NCBI RefSeq assembly: GCF_004118935.1
Contig: NZ_CP035375.1
Location: forward strand, 1,240,001 to 1,304,000
Direction of reading: 5' to 3'
DNA: 64,000 nt
DNA from: Salinibacterium sp. UTAS2018
GTDB lineage: Bacteria > Actinomycetota > Actinomycetes > Actinomycetales > Microbacteriaceae
Numbering within the stretch: the first letter of the stretch is position 1; each line of letters begins with the position of its first letter. A program made the position numbers and the translations under genes. The notes beneath the pieces were generated by a model, which did no database searches, was not told the origin of the DNA, and worked only from the letters and a program-made list of their open reading frames with translations. This document shows, in pieces, positions 35,153 to 45,234 of this stretch.

Positions 35153-35757
35153 TGGCCGCTCCTCTCGTAGCGAAGTTCGCACTTTCTCAAGGGCTGAAGC
35201 CAGCGCTGCGGATTCTCGTGTTTGGCGTAGCAGGAATTGCAGGAGCCCTGCTGCTCTCGCTCCCGCTCGCTTTAGGAGTCGTCAGCGCCAGTACCGTGCC
35301 GACGCCGCCCGCGAACGCGGCCGGCGGGCCGCTCATCGTCGGGGACTGGGGTGCCCCTCAGAGCGGCTACTACGAAACTGCGCACTTCGGGTACCCAGAC
35401 CGATCCGACTGCTTCGTATGCTCCACGTTCCACAAGGGGATCGATCTCACTGCCGGCTGCGGAAGCCCGGTTTATGCGGCTGGCTCAGGAACAGTAGTGG
35501 CAGCCGGTTGGAACTCAGGAGGCTACGGCAATTGGGTCAATATCGACCACGGCGGCGGGTACGTCACCGTTTACGGACACATGCCGAACGGCGGGGTCCT
35601 AGTCCAGGAAGGCCAGACCGTGGTTGCCGGCGATCAGATCGGCCTGGAAGGTTCGACTGGTTTCTCCACTGGATGCCACCTGCACTTCGAGCTCGACATC
35701 GACGGCGTGCCCGTTGATCCGAGACCTTTCATGCTGCAACACGGCATTTCGCTCTAG
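35152..35757 (+). CDS. M23 (LytM-type) peptidoglycan endopeptidase
   Basis: 201 residues. N-terminal membrane helix (about 23-45), then an M23 domain: HKGIDLTAGCGSPVYAAGSGTVVAAGW (zinc ligands His and Asp), NIDHGGGYVTVYGHM, GDQIGLEGSTGFSTGCHLHFEL (the HLH zinc motif). It likely opens the cell wall locally for the transfer channel, as VirB1 does. Begins with an ATG sharing 1 nt with the preceding stop. Confidence 0.87.
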   Translation: MAAPLVAKFALSQGLKPALRILVFGVAGIAGALLLSLPLALGVVSASTVPTPPANAAGGPLIVGDWGAPQSGYYETAHFGYPDRSDCFVCSTFHKGIDLTAGCGSPVYAAGSGTVVAAGWNSGGYGNWVNIDHGGGYVTVYGHMPNGGVLVQEGQTVVAGDQIGLEGSTGFSTGCHLHFELDIDGVPVDPRPFMLQHGISL

Positions 35758-35785
35758 CAATCAATCGCTCACAAAAGGAATAGAA

Positions 35786-36100
35786 ATGATTCACTTCGCA
35801 ATCGAATTACTCGGCAGCCTTCCGGCTGATGTCGAGGTCCCTCAGATCGATCCGGATTTTTCCGCACCTTTCATGGTCGGAGTCCAAACAGTTGTTTCCT
35901 ACATTCTGGGCGCCGCTCTTGTGATCATGTTCGGCATCTTGATTGTCGCCGTGGCCTCTTTGGGCTTCAAGTCAATCGTCCCGGAACGGATGCAAAGCTG
36001 GGCTGGAGAGAACGTAGCAACAGTCGCAATTGCGACAATCATTCTCGGCAGCATCTCGGGCATTTTTGCGTGGCTCGTCAACTTCAACTTCGGATTCTAA
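35786..36100 (+). CDS. Small T4SS membrane protein (DUF6112/VirB2-like)
   Basis: 104 residues with a short amphipathic start, two helices (about 32-58 and 78-98) and a basic loop FKSIVPERMQSW between. Size, topology and position between an M23 peptidase and TrbL are those of the DUF6112 proteins of actinobacterial ICEs, thought to be VirB2/TrbC-like. ATG at 35786 with AAAAGGA upstream. Confidence 0.7.
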   Translation: MIHFAIELLGSLPADVEVPQIDPDFSAPFMVGVQTVVSYILGAALVIMFGILIVAVASLGFKSIVPERMQSWAGENVATVAIATIILGSISGIFAWLVNFNFGF

Positions 36101-36106
36101 AACAGC

Positions 36107-37531
36107 ATGAGGATCTCAAAACTGGCGATGCTGGGGATATCGGGGGCTGTCGCCGTCGGCATCGGTCTGCTCGCCGCAGCACCGGCAGCTGCGGGTCCAA
36201 TCGAAAACCACAAGACAGCCGTGGTTTCGGTTGCTCAGGGAGAAGTAACGGGTCAAGAGTGGAGTGCTCCTGCAGCTGACGTCGAGTGCATCAGGACTGG
36301 CATCAGGATCACGTGCGCCCCCAAAGAGCTCGCGAGTTCTGTGGAAGAACGATGCTTCAACAAAGTGCTCATCGACGGCAAATCGAACACTGTATGCACC
36401 TCCGCGGAAGACAATATTGACGACATCAAGGCCGCTGGAGGGGAAGAGCTCAAAATCGATTTCAAATGCGCTTTGCTCGATCCGTCATGCACCCTTGGGC
36501 AAACAGTGGCTAGCGCATTAGCAGGGTCAATCGGGATGCAGCTCAGCTGGGCAATTGGCCAAACTAGCTTTAATTCGGATTCCCGCATCTGGGATGCATC
36601 GGTAACTGAATGGGCATGGTGGCAAGGCGCCATCGTCTTGGTCATTCTTGGCGCCGGGGTTGTCGCCATCGTTACAGCTGTAGCGACCGGCGATCGCAGC
36701 GATCTCGTCACGGCAGTAGGGCGTTTTGCGCTAGCTCTACCGCTGTCGGCCGCCTCTCTTTGGATGGTAGGCACGCTGTTAGACATCGTCGATCTCATGA
36801 CTGAACCACTCATCAACCGCACCAATGGCGACGGCGGCCTTGAGAAGTTTATGGAGAACTTGATTTTTGGCGGCGGTGGCGGCAACTTCTTTGCTGCGAC
36901 CGCCACTCTTGGCGTCATGATGATTGCCTGTGGCGTCCTTGTCGCCGTTTTCTCTTTCCGAAACTTCGCTTTGGCTGCTCTGATCTCTATGGGGCCGGTG
37001 GCGTGGATGCTTTTCCCTACGTCCTTTGGGAAGCAGTGGGTAGTGCGTTACTTTTCCGCGGTGATCGCGCTGATTTTGACCACGCCGCTCACGCTCGGCC
37101 TACTCGGGCTGGTCATTACAGGCATTGGAGAAGTTGACACTCTCTGGAGCGTTCAGGCGCTGCCCTTTGCCATCGGACTATGCATGATCGCGTTTGTGCC
37201 AATCGCTGCATTCAGCATGTTTAGTTTCATCGGCGGCACCGCCGCTGACGCTGTCGGCTCACGCTTGGGTTCCGGCGCAACTCGGCAAGTTAGCCGTGGC
37301 GTTTCGATGGCGCGAGGCGCTGCTAGCAGGTCTAGCGCTGCCCGTCGGAAAGCCAGTCAACCGCGCTCGTCCGCGCCGCGCACAACATCTCCTTCGGTTT
37401 CCAACCAGAAGCCTCAAAGCCATCGAAGCGCAGGGGCTAGTTCTTCACAGCCCAAAGTCTCCTCAGGGGCCAATCCAGTGGCACCTACTTCACCCCGATC
37501 AAGCGTCGCCCCACGAAATGGAGCTAGCTAA
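36107..37531 (+). CDS. TrbL/VirB6-like conjugation membrane protein
   Basis: 474 residues. Signal-like N terminus (AMLGISGAVAVGIGLLAAAPAAAG), an extracellular domain with paired Cys (about residues 50-130), about six helices (170-380), and a Ser/Arg/Pro-rich disordered cytoplasmic tail (390-474). This is the layout of actinobacterial TrbL proteins, part of the inner-membrane channel. Its TAA shares 1 nt with the next ATG. Confidence 0.78.
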   Translation: MRISKLAMLGISGAVAVGIGLLAAAPAAAGPIENHKTAVVSVAQGEVTGQEWSAPAADVECIRTGIRITCAPKELASSVEERCFNKVLIDGKSNTVCTSAEDNIDDIKAAGGEELKIDFKCALLDPSCTLGQTVASALAGSIGMQLSWAIGQTSFNSDSRIWDASVTEWAWWQGAIVLVILGAGVVAIVTAVATGDRSDLVTAVGRFALALPLSAASLWMVGTLLDIVDLMTEPLINRTNGDGGLEKFMENLIFGGGGGNFFAATATLGVMMIACGVLVAVFSFRNFALAALISMGPVAWMLFPTSFGKQWVVRYFSAVIALILTTPLTLGLLGLVITGIGEVDTLWSVQALPFAIGLCMIAFVPIAAFSMFSFIGGTAADAVGSRLGSGATRQVSRGVSMARGAASRSSAARRKASQPRSSAPRTTSPSVSNQKPQSHRSAGASSSQPKVSSGANPVAPTSPRSSVAPRNGAS

Positions 37532-39027
37532 TGTCCAGTAATACTGACATCTACAACCGTCCGGTTCGTCTCAGCCGGCGATCGTCTCAAGGGGTCTTCC
37601 TTGGACTCGACGGCTGGGCGTTCACTTCTATCGCTGCCGCTTTAGCGATCGCAGTCATCTCTGCAACTCGATATGGGTTTATAGGATTCTTTGCAAGTGC
37701 TGTCATTTGGGCGCCGCTAGCAATAGCGTCGTTCATTCCACTCCAAGGAATGCCCGCATCGAAGCTCGCTGCGCTCTGGATCTCAAAGCAGGTTAGGCAC
37801 ACGACAGGTGGAACAAAGACTCGATTCCGCCCTGAACGCCCGCGCATTGCCGCGACTCTGAACCTTCCCGGCAAACTGGGCAACATCCAACTGTGGGACT
37901 CGAACGATTTCACCTCGGCCTATAACCCCAGCGATCGAACCGTCTCAATCACGGCCGAACTAGACGTCGACGGCTTTCTGATGATGGACAATGCCGACCG
38001 GTATGACCTGTCGCAGCAGCTTGCGTCCGTGCTCACCTCCTTCACACAGCGCCCCGGCATCAAACGGGTTTCGTTGCAAGAGCGCACGATGCCGACGACG
38101 ATTCGGCCGGCACGGCAACACTTCGAAGACACGCTCGCGCGCCGAGGAACAGACGGTTCAACCGCCGTCGCACAGAACTACCTCGATGTCATGGACAACG
38201 CAGAACGCTTCGCGGTCTCACACCGCAACTACCTCACGTTGACCATCGACCTCGTGGCGCTCCAGGCGCAGCTGAAGAGTCTTGGCGGTGGAAAGCAAGC
38301 AATCCAGACGCTCGCAAAGCTAGAAGCCGGCAACGTGTCAGCCGCCCTCGCAGCAGCAAATATCAACGTCCGCCGTTGGCTCGATTCGCGTCAATGGGCA
38401 GCCCTAGCGCGCACCGCGCTCGACATTGACTCTGTACCGATGATCCAAGACCGCTCTGATGAACAGTCGGGAGTTTCGGTGGACGCGATCGGGCCGATGG
38501 CTTTCGATGAGCCACGTGGAAACAACGGTGTGGTTCGAGCTGACGGAGCTTGGCACTCCACTATGTGGATTCACGAGTGGCCACGGAGCATGGCGCAGGT
38601 GGGATTCATCGAACCCATCGTCTTCGCCCGTGACCCATCTACCGATGACGCGATCAGCCACATTTTCACCCTCGTCCTGACTCCGGTTTCCGTGAAGGCG
38701 GCCCTCAAGCGCATCCGCACAGAGAAGAAGGTCTGGCGAGGAAACCAACGCTTGAAAGCGAAACGCAACGACAGCGATTCGGCCGAGGACCGCGCCGACT
38801 GGCAAGCGCTGGATGACCAAGAAGAGTCCATCGTCCAGGGACACGGCGAATACCGTTACGGCGGCTACCTCACGGTGAGCGCCCCCACTGAGGAACGTCT
38901 CGCGTCCGGAATTGCCGGCATTCGTAACGCCATGTCTCGGGTCGGCATGGAAGGCCAGATTCTTTACTGCCAGCAAGCAGAGGCATTGCTGATCAACGCG
39001 ATGCCACTCGGAACGGGATTGAAATAA
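37531..39027 (+). CDS. SCO6880-family T4SS protein
   Basis: 498 residues: two N-terminal helices (about 28-75) preceded by NRPVRLSRRSSQGVFLGLDGW, then a soluble domain with VSITAELDVDGFLMMD, RHYFEDT-like and HRNYLTLTIDLVALQAQ. It fits the SCO6880 family, found between TrbL and VirB4 in actinobacterial conjugative elements and likely to combine VirB3-like membrane and VirB4 N-terminal-like functions. Coupled to both neighbours by 1-nt stop/start overlaps. Confidence 0.75.
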   Translation: MSSNTDIYNRPVRLSRRSSQGVFLGLDGWAFTSIAAALAIAVISATRYGFIGFFASAVIWAPLAIASFIPLQGMPASKLAALWISKQVRHTTGGTKTRFRPERPRIAATLNLPGKLGNIQLWDSNDFTSAYNPSDRTVSITAELDVDGFLMMDNADRYDLSQQLASVLTSFTQRPGIKRVSLQERTMPTTIRPARQHFEDTLARRGTDGSTAVAQNYLDVMDNAERFAVSHRNYLTLTIDLVALQAQLKSLGGGKQAIQTLAKLEAGNVSAALAAANINVRRWLDSRQWAALARTALDIDSVPMIQDRSDEQSGVSVDAIGPMAFDEPRGNNGVVRADGAWHSTMWIHEWPRSMAQVGFIEPIVFARDPSTDDAISHIFTLVLTPVSVKAALKRIRTEKKVWRGNQRLKAKRNDSDSAEDRADWQALDDQEESIVQGHGEYRYGGYLTVSAPTEERLASGIAGIRNAMSRVGMEGQILYCQQAEALLINAMPLGTGLK

Positions 39028-40655
39028 TGGCACGGAAAGTATTCAGCGTCACGCCCTCGTCGTTGACGCGCCGCGAACGCCGCCAGCGAGCGAAAGAGAT
39101 CGCCGCCTTGGCCTCACAGGTAGATGAGCCCAGCCAGAGCCAGAGCACACTGAACTTGCCTCCCGCGGCCGTCCCCGGAATGTTCGGGCCGGGGGTTCGA
39201 ACTGGCGAGTACTGGAACCTGATGCGGTTGCAGCAGCCCCACCATCAAGCCACAAGCCATAACGTCGCCGGCATCTACCCGTTCATCGCCGACCGCGGAC
39301 TTGGCCATCGCGGCCCCATCCTCGGTGTTGACCTCAACGCTGACTCGTTGTGGCATTTCTCACCGTGGGACCTCTACACCGACACCACGTCTCGAGCGGC
39401 ACTATCAACGAACATTCTCGTGCTCGGAGCCTACCGATCCGGCAAGTCCGGAGTGTTGAAGATGCTGACAACCCGAAGCATCCCTTTCGGGCACCAGGTC
39501 GTCGTTCCCTCTGATTCCAAGGGCGAGTGGGTTGCCGTGTGCGAAGCAACACCAGGCGGAAAAGTTATCCGCGTCGGTGGACCACACACGGACGCCCGAA
39601 TCAATCCGCTAGACGGTGGCCCTCGACGCTCGAATGCCAGCGACGACGAGCACATACAAATGGTCCACGACCGCCGGCACGGAACGTTGCGGAGCATCAT
39701 TGAGCTCACGCTCAGCGGGCAACCGCCACTGACCCCGATGGAGCACGCTTCCATCAGCTGGGCGCTCGACACCGCGATCGAAGTCACCGGCGACCGCCCA
39801 ACCTTGACGGCGGTGTCCGAGCAGCTAGAGAACCTCGATCCAACGTCCTCTCTCCGAGCCGAGAAGCTGTTCAACGAAGGTGAACGCGCACGCTACGTTC
39901 TCAAACGCTTCATTGACGGCGATCTTCGTGGTCTCTTCGAAAACGAATCGACCGTGAAGTTTGACGATGAAGCGCCCATGGTTGTCGTCGACACTTCCGA
40001 GCTCTTCCAACGGGGAAACCTCGTTGCGCAGCTAACCCAACTCTGCACAAGCGCATGGATCCAAGCAGTCATCTCAGACAGGGCTGCCAAGCGCACCCGC
40101 TACTTGATTCGTGAAGAGGGATGGCGCGACATGTCCTCAGTGGCAGCGCTGCAGACGCTTCAACAGTGGTTGAAGCTGTCACGCCACTACGGCATCAGCA
40201 ACGTCCTGATCCTGCACAAGTTCTCCGACCTCGACGCCGTCGGCAAAGAAGGCTCAGAAGAGCGTGCACTGGCGTACTCAATCGCCGCTGACATCGAGAA
40301 CAAGTTCATCTTCCGTGTGAACCAGCAAGAAGAAGACAACCTCGTCAAACGACTGAAACTACCACCGCAGCATGTGCTGATCGCCCGCCGTTTACGGTCG
40401 GGAACCTTCATCGCTTACGTCGGCCTGTACTCGTACTTGGTCGACGCATTCGTCACCTCCACCGAGTGGGAGTACGAACTCTTCAAGACTGACGACGCCA
40501 TCGAAGGCGCCGCGGACATTGTCGACAACCCCATCGCTGAGCTGGATTTCAGGACGCAGTACCTTGACGATCTCTGGCCACTCGATGAACCCAACCTGGA
40601 CCAAATCTGGCCCTCGACCGTGCCCGTTGAGGGCCACAAGGAGAAGTCCGCATGA
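39027..40655 (+). CDS. VirB4-like T4SS ATPase
   Basis: 542 residues, cytoplasmic ATPase driving assembly of the transfer channel. Walker A ILVLGAYRSGKSGVLKML (about 134-146) and PSDSKGEW; a Walker B-like strand RYLIREEGWRDMSS in the position of VirB4's DEAW, with Arg-Glu in place of the usual Asp-Glu; then VLILHKFSDLDAVG and ALAYSIAADIENKFIFRVNQQEE. N-terminal membrane helices are absent (they are in the preceding protein). Overlaps the ParA-like gene by 4 nt. Confidence 0.8.
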   Translation: MARKVFSVTPSSLTRRERRQRAKEIAALASQVDEPSQSQSTLNLPPAAVPGMFGPGVRTGEYWNLMRLQQPHHQATSHNVAGIYPFIADRGLGHRGPILGVDLNADSLWHFSPWDLYTDTTSRAALSTNILVLGAYRSGKSGVLKMLTTRSIPFGHQVVVPSDSKGEWVAVCEATPGGKVIRVGGPHTDARINPLDGGPRRSNASDDEHIQMVHDRRHGTLRSIIELTLSGQPPLTPMEHASISWALDTAIEVTGDRPTLTAVSEQLENLDPTSSLRAEKLFNEGERARYVLKRFIDGDLRGLFENESTVKFDDEAPMVVVDTSELFQRGNLVAQLTQLCTSAWIQAVISDRAAKRTRYLIREEGWRDMSSVAALQTLQQWLKLSRHYGISNVLILHKFSDLDAVGKEGSEERALAYSIAADIENKFIFRVNQQEEDNLVKRLKLPPQHVLIARRLRSGTFIAYVGLYSYLVDAFVTSTEWEYELFKTDDAIEGAADIVDNPIAELDFRTQYLDDLWPLDEPNLDQIWPSTVPVEGHKEKSA

Positions 40656-41968
40656 GCACCCTCGAAATGACCGCTGACGTTGCACCCAACGGCACCGAAG
40701 CTACCGTCAGCGTTGCCGGCCAGCCGACAGAAACAGTTCAGTATGCGCGCGAGGATCAGCTGCGCACCGGGATCATTCAAAGAGCGTCGGAGATCGCACG
40801 CGAGAACGGGACCGACGTTCGGCTGACTTCGAAACAGTCCAACGGAGTATTCCGTCTGTTGGTGTCTGGCGACGGTCGCGTTAGCCCCGACAACAGAGTG
40901 GAACTGCAGGAGCACACCGCACCCGTAGAACCACTACGTAGGACTCGACCGATGGTCGTCGAGCGCGAGATCCAAACACCTGCGGCCCCTGAAGCAGAAC
41001 CGACACAGGAGGCAGTCGAGGAGGCTCCCGAAGAGGGACGCCGCTCATTCCTCGCCGATGACAGCGCAGCTCTACCGCCAGCCACAGGATGGCGCGGGCT
41101 CGTCACGCGCACAACCGGAATCAAGATCGCACCTTCGCTTGCGGAGCAAGAACGTCTCATGAATGTTCGAGCCGTCAGCCAGCACTGGGCAGGCGGCCGC
41201 TCTATTTCCGTTGTCAACGGCAAAGGTGGCGTCGGAAAAACGCTGACCACAGCAATGCTGTCCGCCGTATTTGCACGTCACGGCGGCTCGGGAGTGATCG
41301 CCTGGGATAACAACGACACCCGCGGAACACTCGGCTGGAGGACTGAACGCTCCAGCCACAACGCCACCATCCAAGACCTTGGCGGTGTGACCGAACAGCT
41401 CATGCAGCCCACAGCGACCATCGGAGATTTGGCTCTCTACGTCCATCATCAGAGCGCTGATATGTATGACGTGCTTCGCTCAAACCCCAAGCTTCTGGCC
41501 TCCGATCAACGCCTCACTGCCGCCGAATTTGATGCGCTCAATGAAGTCATCAAGAAGTACTCGCGAATGGTCATCTTCGACACAGGCAACGATGAATCCT
41601 CCGAGCGGTGGCTCCGGATGATCGACCACAGCGACCAACTCGTGGTTCCCACCAGCCCCTCGGGGGAAGCCGCAGAGTCAGCAGCATTGTTGCTCGAAGA
41701 GCTGAGTCAACGAGATGAGCGTTCCGCAAAGCTAGTAAAGAATGCTGTCGTCGTCGTCACAGTCGCGGAGCGCTCCACGCCGGCCGCTGAAGTAGCCCGC
41801 ATCGTTTCCGGGTTTGAGAAGGTTGCACCACGTACTGTCGTGATTCCTTTTGATCCCAGTTTGAAGTCCGGCGCTCTACGCTTCGACAGCTTGAAGCCAG
41901 CAACCAAGAACGCATGGATCGCAGCCGGCGCCGCCGTCGCCGCCAGCTTGAACGAGCAGAACGCATGA
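40652..41968 (+). CDS. ParA/MinD-like ATPase of the conjugation operon
   Basis: 438 residues. An N-terminal region (1-170) with no recognised domain leads into a deviant Walker A SVVNGKGGVGKTLTTAML (about 188-202), AWDNNDTRGTLGWRTE in place of ParA's DxDxQ, and VIFDTGNDESSERWLRMID. It is inside the T4SS operon, distinct from the partition pair at 59.2-60.3 kb, so a role in positioning the apparatus is more likely than plasmid partition. ATGA overlaps at both ends. Confidence 0.78.
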   Translation: MSTLEMTADVAPNGTEATVSVAGQPTETVQYAREDQLRTGIIQRASEIARENGTDVRLTSKQSNGVFRLLVSGDGRVSPDNRVELQEHTAPVEPLRRTRPMVVEREIQTPAAPEAEPTQEAVEEAPEEGRRSFLADDSAALPPATGWRGLVTRTTGIKIAPSLAEQERLMNVRAVSQHWAGGRSISVVNGKGGVGKTLTTAMLSAVFARHGGSGVIAWDNNDTRGTLGWRTERSSHNATIQDLGGVTEQLMQPTATIGDLALYVHHQSADMYDVLRSNPKLLASDQRLTAAEFDALNEVIKKYSRMVIFDTGNDESSERWLRMIDHSDQLVVPTSPSGEAAESAALLLEELSQRDERSAKLVKNAVVVVTVAERSTPAAEVARIVSGFEKVAPRTVVIPFDPSLKSGALRFDSLKPATKNAWIAAGAAVAASLNEQNA

Positions 41969-43800
41969 ACACTGCGAAGAACTGGTGGGTAACCCCAGTT
42001 CTTGGACTCGTGGCCGTGATCCTCGTGATCAACTTCGCCTGCCAGGCGGTGACGACCCTCGTCACAAAGATCATCTGTGACAGCAGTGCAGCCCCGCAAT
42101 CCATGTTCGCAGGTCTCGGGTTCGTCTTTCTGGGTGACACCTCCAGCTATGTCGTCGACGCAAGCTGTTCCTTCCCCGCAACGGCAGCACGTATCGCCGG
42201 CATCGCCGTCATGATTATTTGCGTCCTTGCGGTAATCGCCGCGACCATCATGTGGTTCCGATACCGCCAGTCGGATGGCTATTTCATCCAGCAACTACGC
42301 GGGCGTGAAGGATTCGCCAAGGGCAGCGAGATCACCAAGCACCTTTCCGCAAAAGCCGTGCTGAAGCAGGCAAAGACACTCCGCCCCAACCTGCACAAGC
42401 CTGCCGCCACAGACGTGGGATGGAGAGTCGGACGTTCGTCCGGCGTTGACGTCTACGTCTCGATCGAAGACTCGGTAGCAGTCGAAGGTGCCCCCCGATC
42501 CGGCAAGGGCTACCGCATCCTCATCTCGGCGATCCTCGACTGGGCAGGCCCACTGGTCACGACGTCGACCACCAACGACAACTTGGCCGCAACGATGCGA
42601 CCGCGCGCTGAGCGAGGCCGCGTGACGGTCTTCGACCCGCAACAACTTTCAGGTGTCGGTTCAGCGCTACGCATTTCACCGATCACCGGATGCGACGATC
42701 CTCTGGTCGCTGACCAACGAGCCCAAGCGATCATTGCCGGAACAGCTCTCGGTTCCAGCCAGTCAAACCAAGAATGGGCAGGTGCAGCCTCCAGCGTTCT
42801 GGCACAACTCCTTCACGCAGCCGCAGTCTCCGGAGGCGGAGTCGAGCAGCTGTACCACTGGGGTTCAAACCCCGGCCTTGCCCGTGGGGCGGTCGATATT
42901 CTGCGCACTGACGGCGCACCAGGATGGGCCGAAAGCCTCAACGGTGTTCTCGGCGGCGACCCCAAGCTTCTGTCGTCGTCGTGGTTCGGAGTCGCAGCAG
43001 CCGTTCGACCGTTGGGCATTCCGAGCCTCAGAGAAGCTCTCTCGCCAAAGCGTGGCGAAAACTTCGACGCCGACGAATTCCTCTCTGGCGAAAACACTCT
43101 CTACCTGATCGGCTCCAGCGGCGGCTCGGGTGCGATGGGCGGCTTCCTCGGCGCCCTCCTGGACGACGTGGTTGAAACCGCACGCCGCAAAGCACTAGCA
43201 ACACCCGGCTCACGGCTCGACCTGCCACTAGGACTGATTCTCGACGAGATCGCGAATATGTTCGCGTGGCCAGCGCTGCCACGAGTCATGGCTGACGGTG
43301 GCGGCCGAGGAATCTGCACAATGGTCGTCCTTCAGGCACTCTCACAAGCCGAGACTGCCTGGTCAAAGGCAGAAGCAGACACCATCTGGTCGGCAGCAAC
43401 GGCAAAGATTCTGCTCGGCGGAGCTTCAGATATGGGGCACCTGCGCGATATTGAAGCCATGCTCGGAACGCGACAGCTAAAGCGATCTTCCTACAGCTAC
43501 AACCAGCAGGGAGCCTCGACCAGCAACCAGCTCGAGCGAGTTCCGCTAATGACCGTCGACGAGATCCGTCGTATGCCGCAATCGATGGGATTGCTGGCCT
43601 ACCGAAACCGTCGTGGAGCACTTCTCGATCTGCGCGGATGGACTGATCGTGCTGACAGCAAGAGCATCTCGACGGGCAAGCGCACAACCGAAGCAGAGCA
43701 GCAGGAACAGTTCCGCACGCAGTTCGCCAAGGCCGAACCGCTCGCGCTTTCTGAGCCCGAGGAAACCCTCGAGCTGGACTACGAGGAAACCCAGAACTGA
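41965..43800 (+). CDS. VirD4/TraD-type coupling protein
   Basis: 611 residues. Two N-terminal helices (about 8-30 and 75-97), then an ATPase with Walker A VEGAPRSGKGYRILIS (about 172-187), Walker B LILDEIANMFAWPALPRVMADGGGRGI, and AKILLGGASDMGHLRDIEAMLG, the coupling-protein signature. It brings the relaxase-DNA complex to the secretion channel. ATG at 41965 overlaps the preceding stop by 4 nt; its stop overlaps the next ATG. Confidence 0.88.
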   Translation: MNTAKNWWVTPVLGLVAVILVINFACQAVTTLVTKIICDSSAAPQSMFAGLGFVFLGDTSSYVVDASCSFPATAARIAGIAVMIICVLAVIAATIMWFRYRQSDGYFIQQLRGREGFAKGSEITKHLSAKAVLKQAKTLRPNLHKPAATDVGWRVGRSSGVDVYVSIEDSVAVEGAPRSGKGYRILISAILDWAGPLVTTSTTNDNLAATMRPRAERGRVTVFDPQQLSGVGSALRISPITGCDDPLVADQRAQAIIAGTALGSSQSNQEWAGAASSVLAQLLHAAAVSGGGVEQLYHWGSNPGLARGAVDILRTDGAPGWAESLNGVLGGDPKLLSSSWFGVAAAVRPLGIPSLREALSPKRGENFDADEFLSGENTLYLIGSSGGSGAMGGFLGALLDDVVETARRKALATPGSRLDLPLGLILDEIANMFAWPALPRVMADGGGRGICTMVVLQALSQAETAWSKAEADTIWSAATAKILLGGASDMGHLRDIEAMLGTRQLKRSSYSYNQQGASTSNQLERVPLMTVDEIRRMPQSMGLLAYRNRRGALLDLRGWTDRADSKSISTGKRTTEAEQQEQFRTQFAKAEPLALSEPEETLELDYEETQN

Positions 43801-44195
43801 TGTCGAACTCTCGCCGGCTGGCACGAGGCAATAAATACCGCACCGGTTATCTGCGCTCACGCGCATGGTTCGCCCGCCGAGCCCGATGGTTCGCCGAGGA
43901 GACCGCAGCCGGCAACGAGTTGCGCTGCGCCGCCTGCAACCGAACTGCGAAAGTCCGTGAGCTCGAGCTCCACCACATCGACTACTCAGGAGTTGCTGAA
44001 ACTCCCACTGGTTGGAGAGCAGAGGAAAGCCACGCTGACCTCGTGAGTCTGCACCCTGCACATCACGAGCTACTGCATCGCCTTCTCGAACGCGACCAAG
44101 TACTGCGCACTATGCGCAGCCGCCGAGTCGCAAGCGCATTCGCCCTCCGCGTTCTACGACGCAAACTGACCACAACCACCACGGAGCAACCATGA
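43800..44195 (+). CDS. HNH-type nuclease-like protein
   Basis: 131 residues. Cys pair LRCAACNRTA, then LELHHIDYSG and LVSLHPAHHELLHRLLE, giving the HNH order with metal-binding Cys and His residues. Arg-rich N and C termini suggest DNA binding. It is translated from the coupling protein's overlap, so it belongs to the transfer operon. A role in DNA processing is inferred. Confidence 0.72.
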   Translation: MSNSRRLARGNKYRTGYLRSRAWFARRARWFAEETAAGNELRCAACNRTAKVRELELHHIDYSGVAETPTGWRAEESHADLVSLHPAHHELLHRLLERDQVLRTMRSRRVASAFALRVLRRKLTTTTTEQP

Positions 44196-44641
44196 GCTAC
44201 GACGATTTTGACATCGACGACGTCCTCGCCGAAGAAGAAAGCGACCGCGATCCAGACTCTGAAGAGATCGCAGCAATCGCAGTGAACTGGCGAACACTGC
44301 CGGACGAAGAAGCCGCCAAGAAGTGGGAGGAATTGCGCGCGTGGGTCGAATGGATCAGCGCACGCTACGCAATTGACGAAAGCATCATCCCTGACTGCTG
44401 GTGGAAGCACGGCGCCCTCGTAGAAGAGCTCTCCGCGTTGCAGACAGCATGGACGGTTTCTTACGACATCACCGACGCAGGCTACGGACCCATCGGCTTC
44501 ATTGAACGCTGGCACAACGCACAATCTCGCCTTCGGCAGATATCGGGAGGGTCCTGCACACAAGGCCATCGCCCCGACCGCATTCGCGTCTTTTCGACTG
44601 ACAGCGAGTGGTCACGCTGGAGCACTACCCGTCACGCTTGA
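44192..44641 (+). CDS. DUF4913-like protein
   Basis: 149 residues. An acidic N terminus (residues 1-30), then KKWEELRAWVEWISARYAIDESIIPDCWWKHGALVEELSALQTAW, the DUF4913 pattern (W-x-x-LRxWV...CWWxHxxLVEELxAL), and a basic C terminus. Widespread in actinobacterial mobile elements near T4SS genes; role unknown. Overlaps the HNH gene by 4 nt. Confidence 0.75.
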   Translation: MSYDDFDIDDVLAEEESDRDPDSEEIAAIAVNWRTLPDEEAAKKWEELRAWVEWISARYAIDESIIPDCWWKHGALVEELSALQTAWTVSYDITDAGYGPIGFIERWHNAQSRLRQISGGSCTQGHRPDRIRVFSTDSEWSRWSTTRHA

Positions 44642-44661
44642 AATGACAGCAGCAATAGCTG

Positions 44662-45150
44662 CTACGAGTTGTACCAAAATGTAAAAGCGTGAAACGCTCC
44701 CACACCAAGAACAATTGCTCCGGCAAGCTCAAGGCCTATTACAAACGCATCCCAGCGAGCCGCGAATTTCACAGCCTTGATCAAAACCTTAGAGTCATTT
44801 TTCTTCGCTGGGCACGAAGTCGCGGTCGCGGAAAATTCACCGTAACCGCGGCGATGCAGCCGGTACGAATCATGCTCGAAGTATTCGGGTTGCAGTTGCT
44901 TGAACAATGTCGAAACCGCAATGAGAAACGCCCCAATTGCAGTAAACAATAGGGGCGCCCCTAGCGAGACATCACTAGGGCTCCCGTCGGTCAAAAGGGA
45001 AACGAAGAGCCCAACCAGCCCAACGGCCGAGACGAAAAGCGTGATGAGGAACGTCGGTATGCTTCGGTGGCTAAAACTGAGCCAGCCGTCTTCCTCTTTA
45101 TCTACGGCCGGTTTACGGACCACGTCGCCTTCTTTTTTCCCTACGACCAT
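44662..45150 (-). CDS. Four-helix membrane protein of unknown function
   Basis: 162 residues with hydrophobic segments at about 33-52, 62-83 and 135-158 (three or four helices) and a Cys/Lys-bearing middle loop. Not recognised. It lies opposite the T4SS operon and in line with the relaxase, 85 bp downstream of it in the opposite order, so it is probably a late insertion or cargo gene. AT content is higher than in neighbours. Confidence 0.5.
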   Translation of the reverse strand: MVVGKKEGDVVRKPAVDKEEDGWLSFSHRSIPTFLITLFVSAVGLVGLFVSLLTDGSPSDVSLGAPLLFTAIGAFLIAVSTLFKQLQPEYFEHDSYRLHRRGYGEFSATATSCPAKKNDSKVLIKAVKFAARWDAFVIGLELAGAIVLGVGAFHAFTFWYNS

Positions 45151-45234
45151 TCGCTGCTCTCCAATAAACGTGTAGTTGAGAATAGATTACTGCTGGGGAG
45201 CAGGGACACTGCCTCTCGTGACATTTTGGGGCCT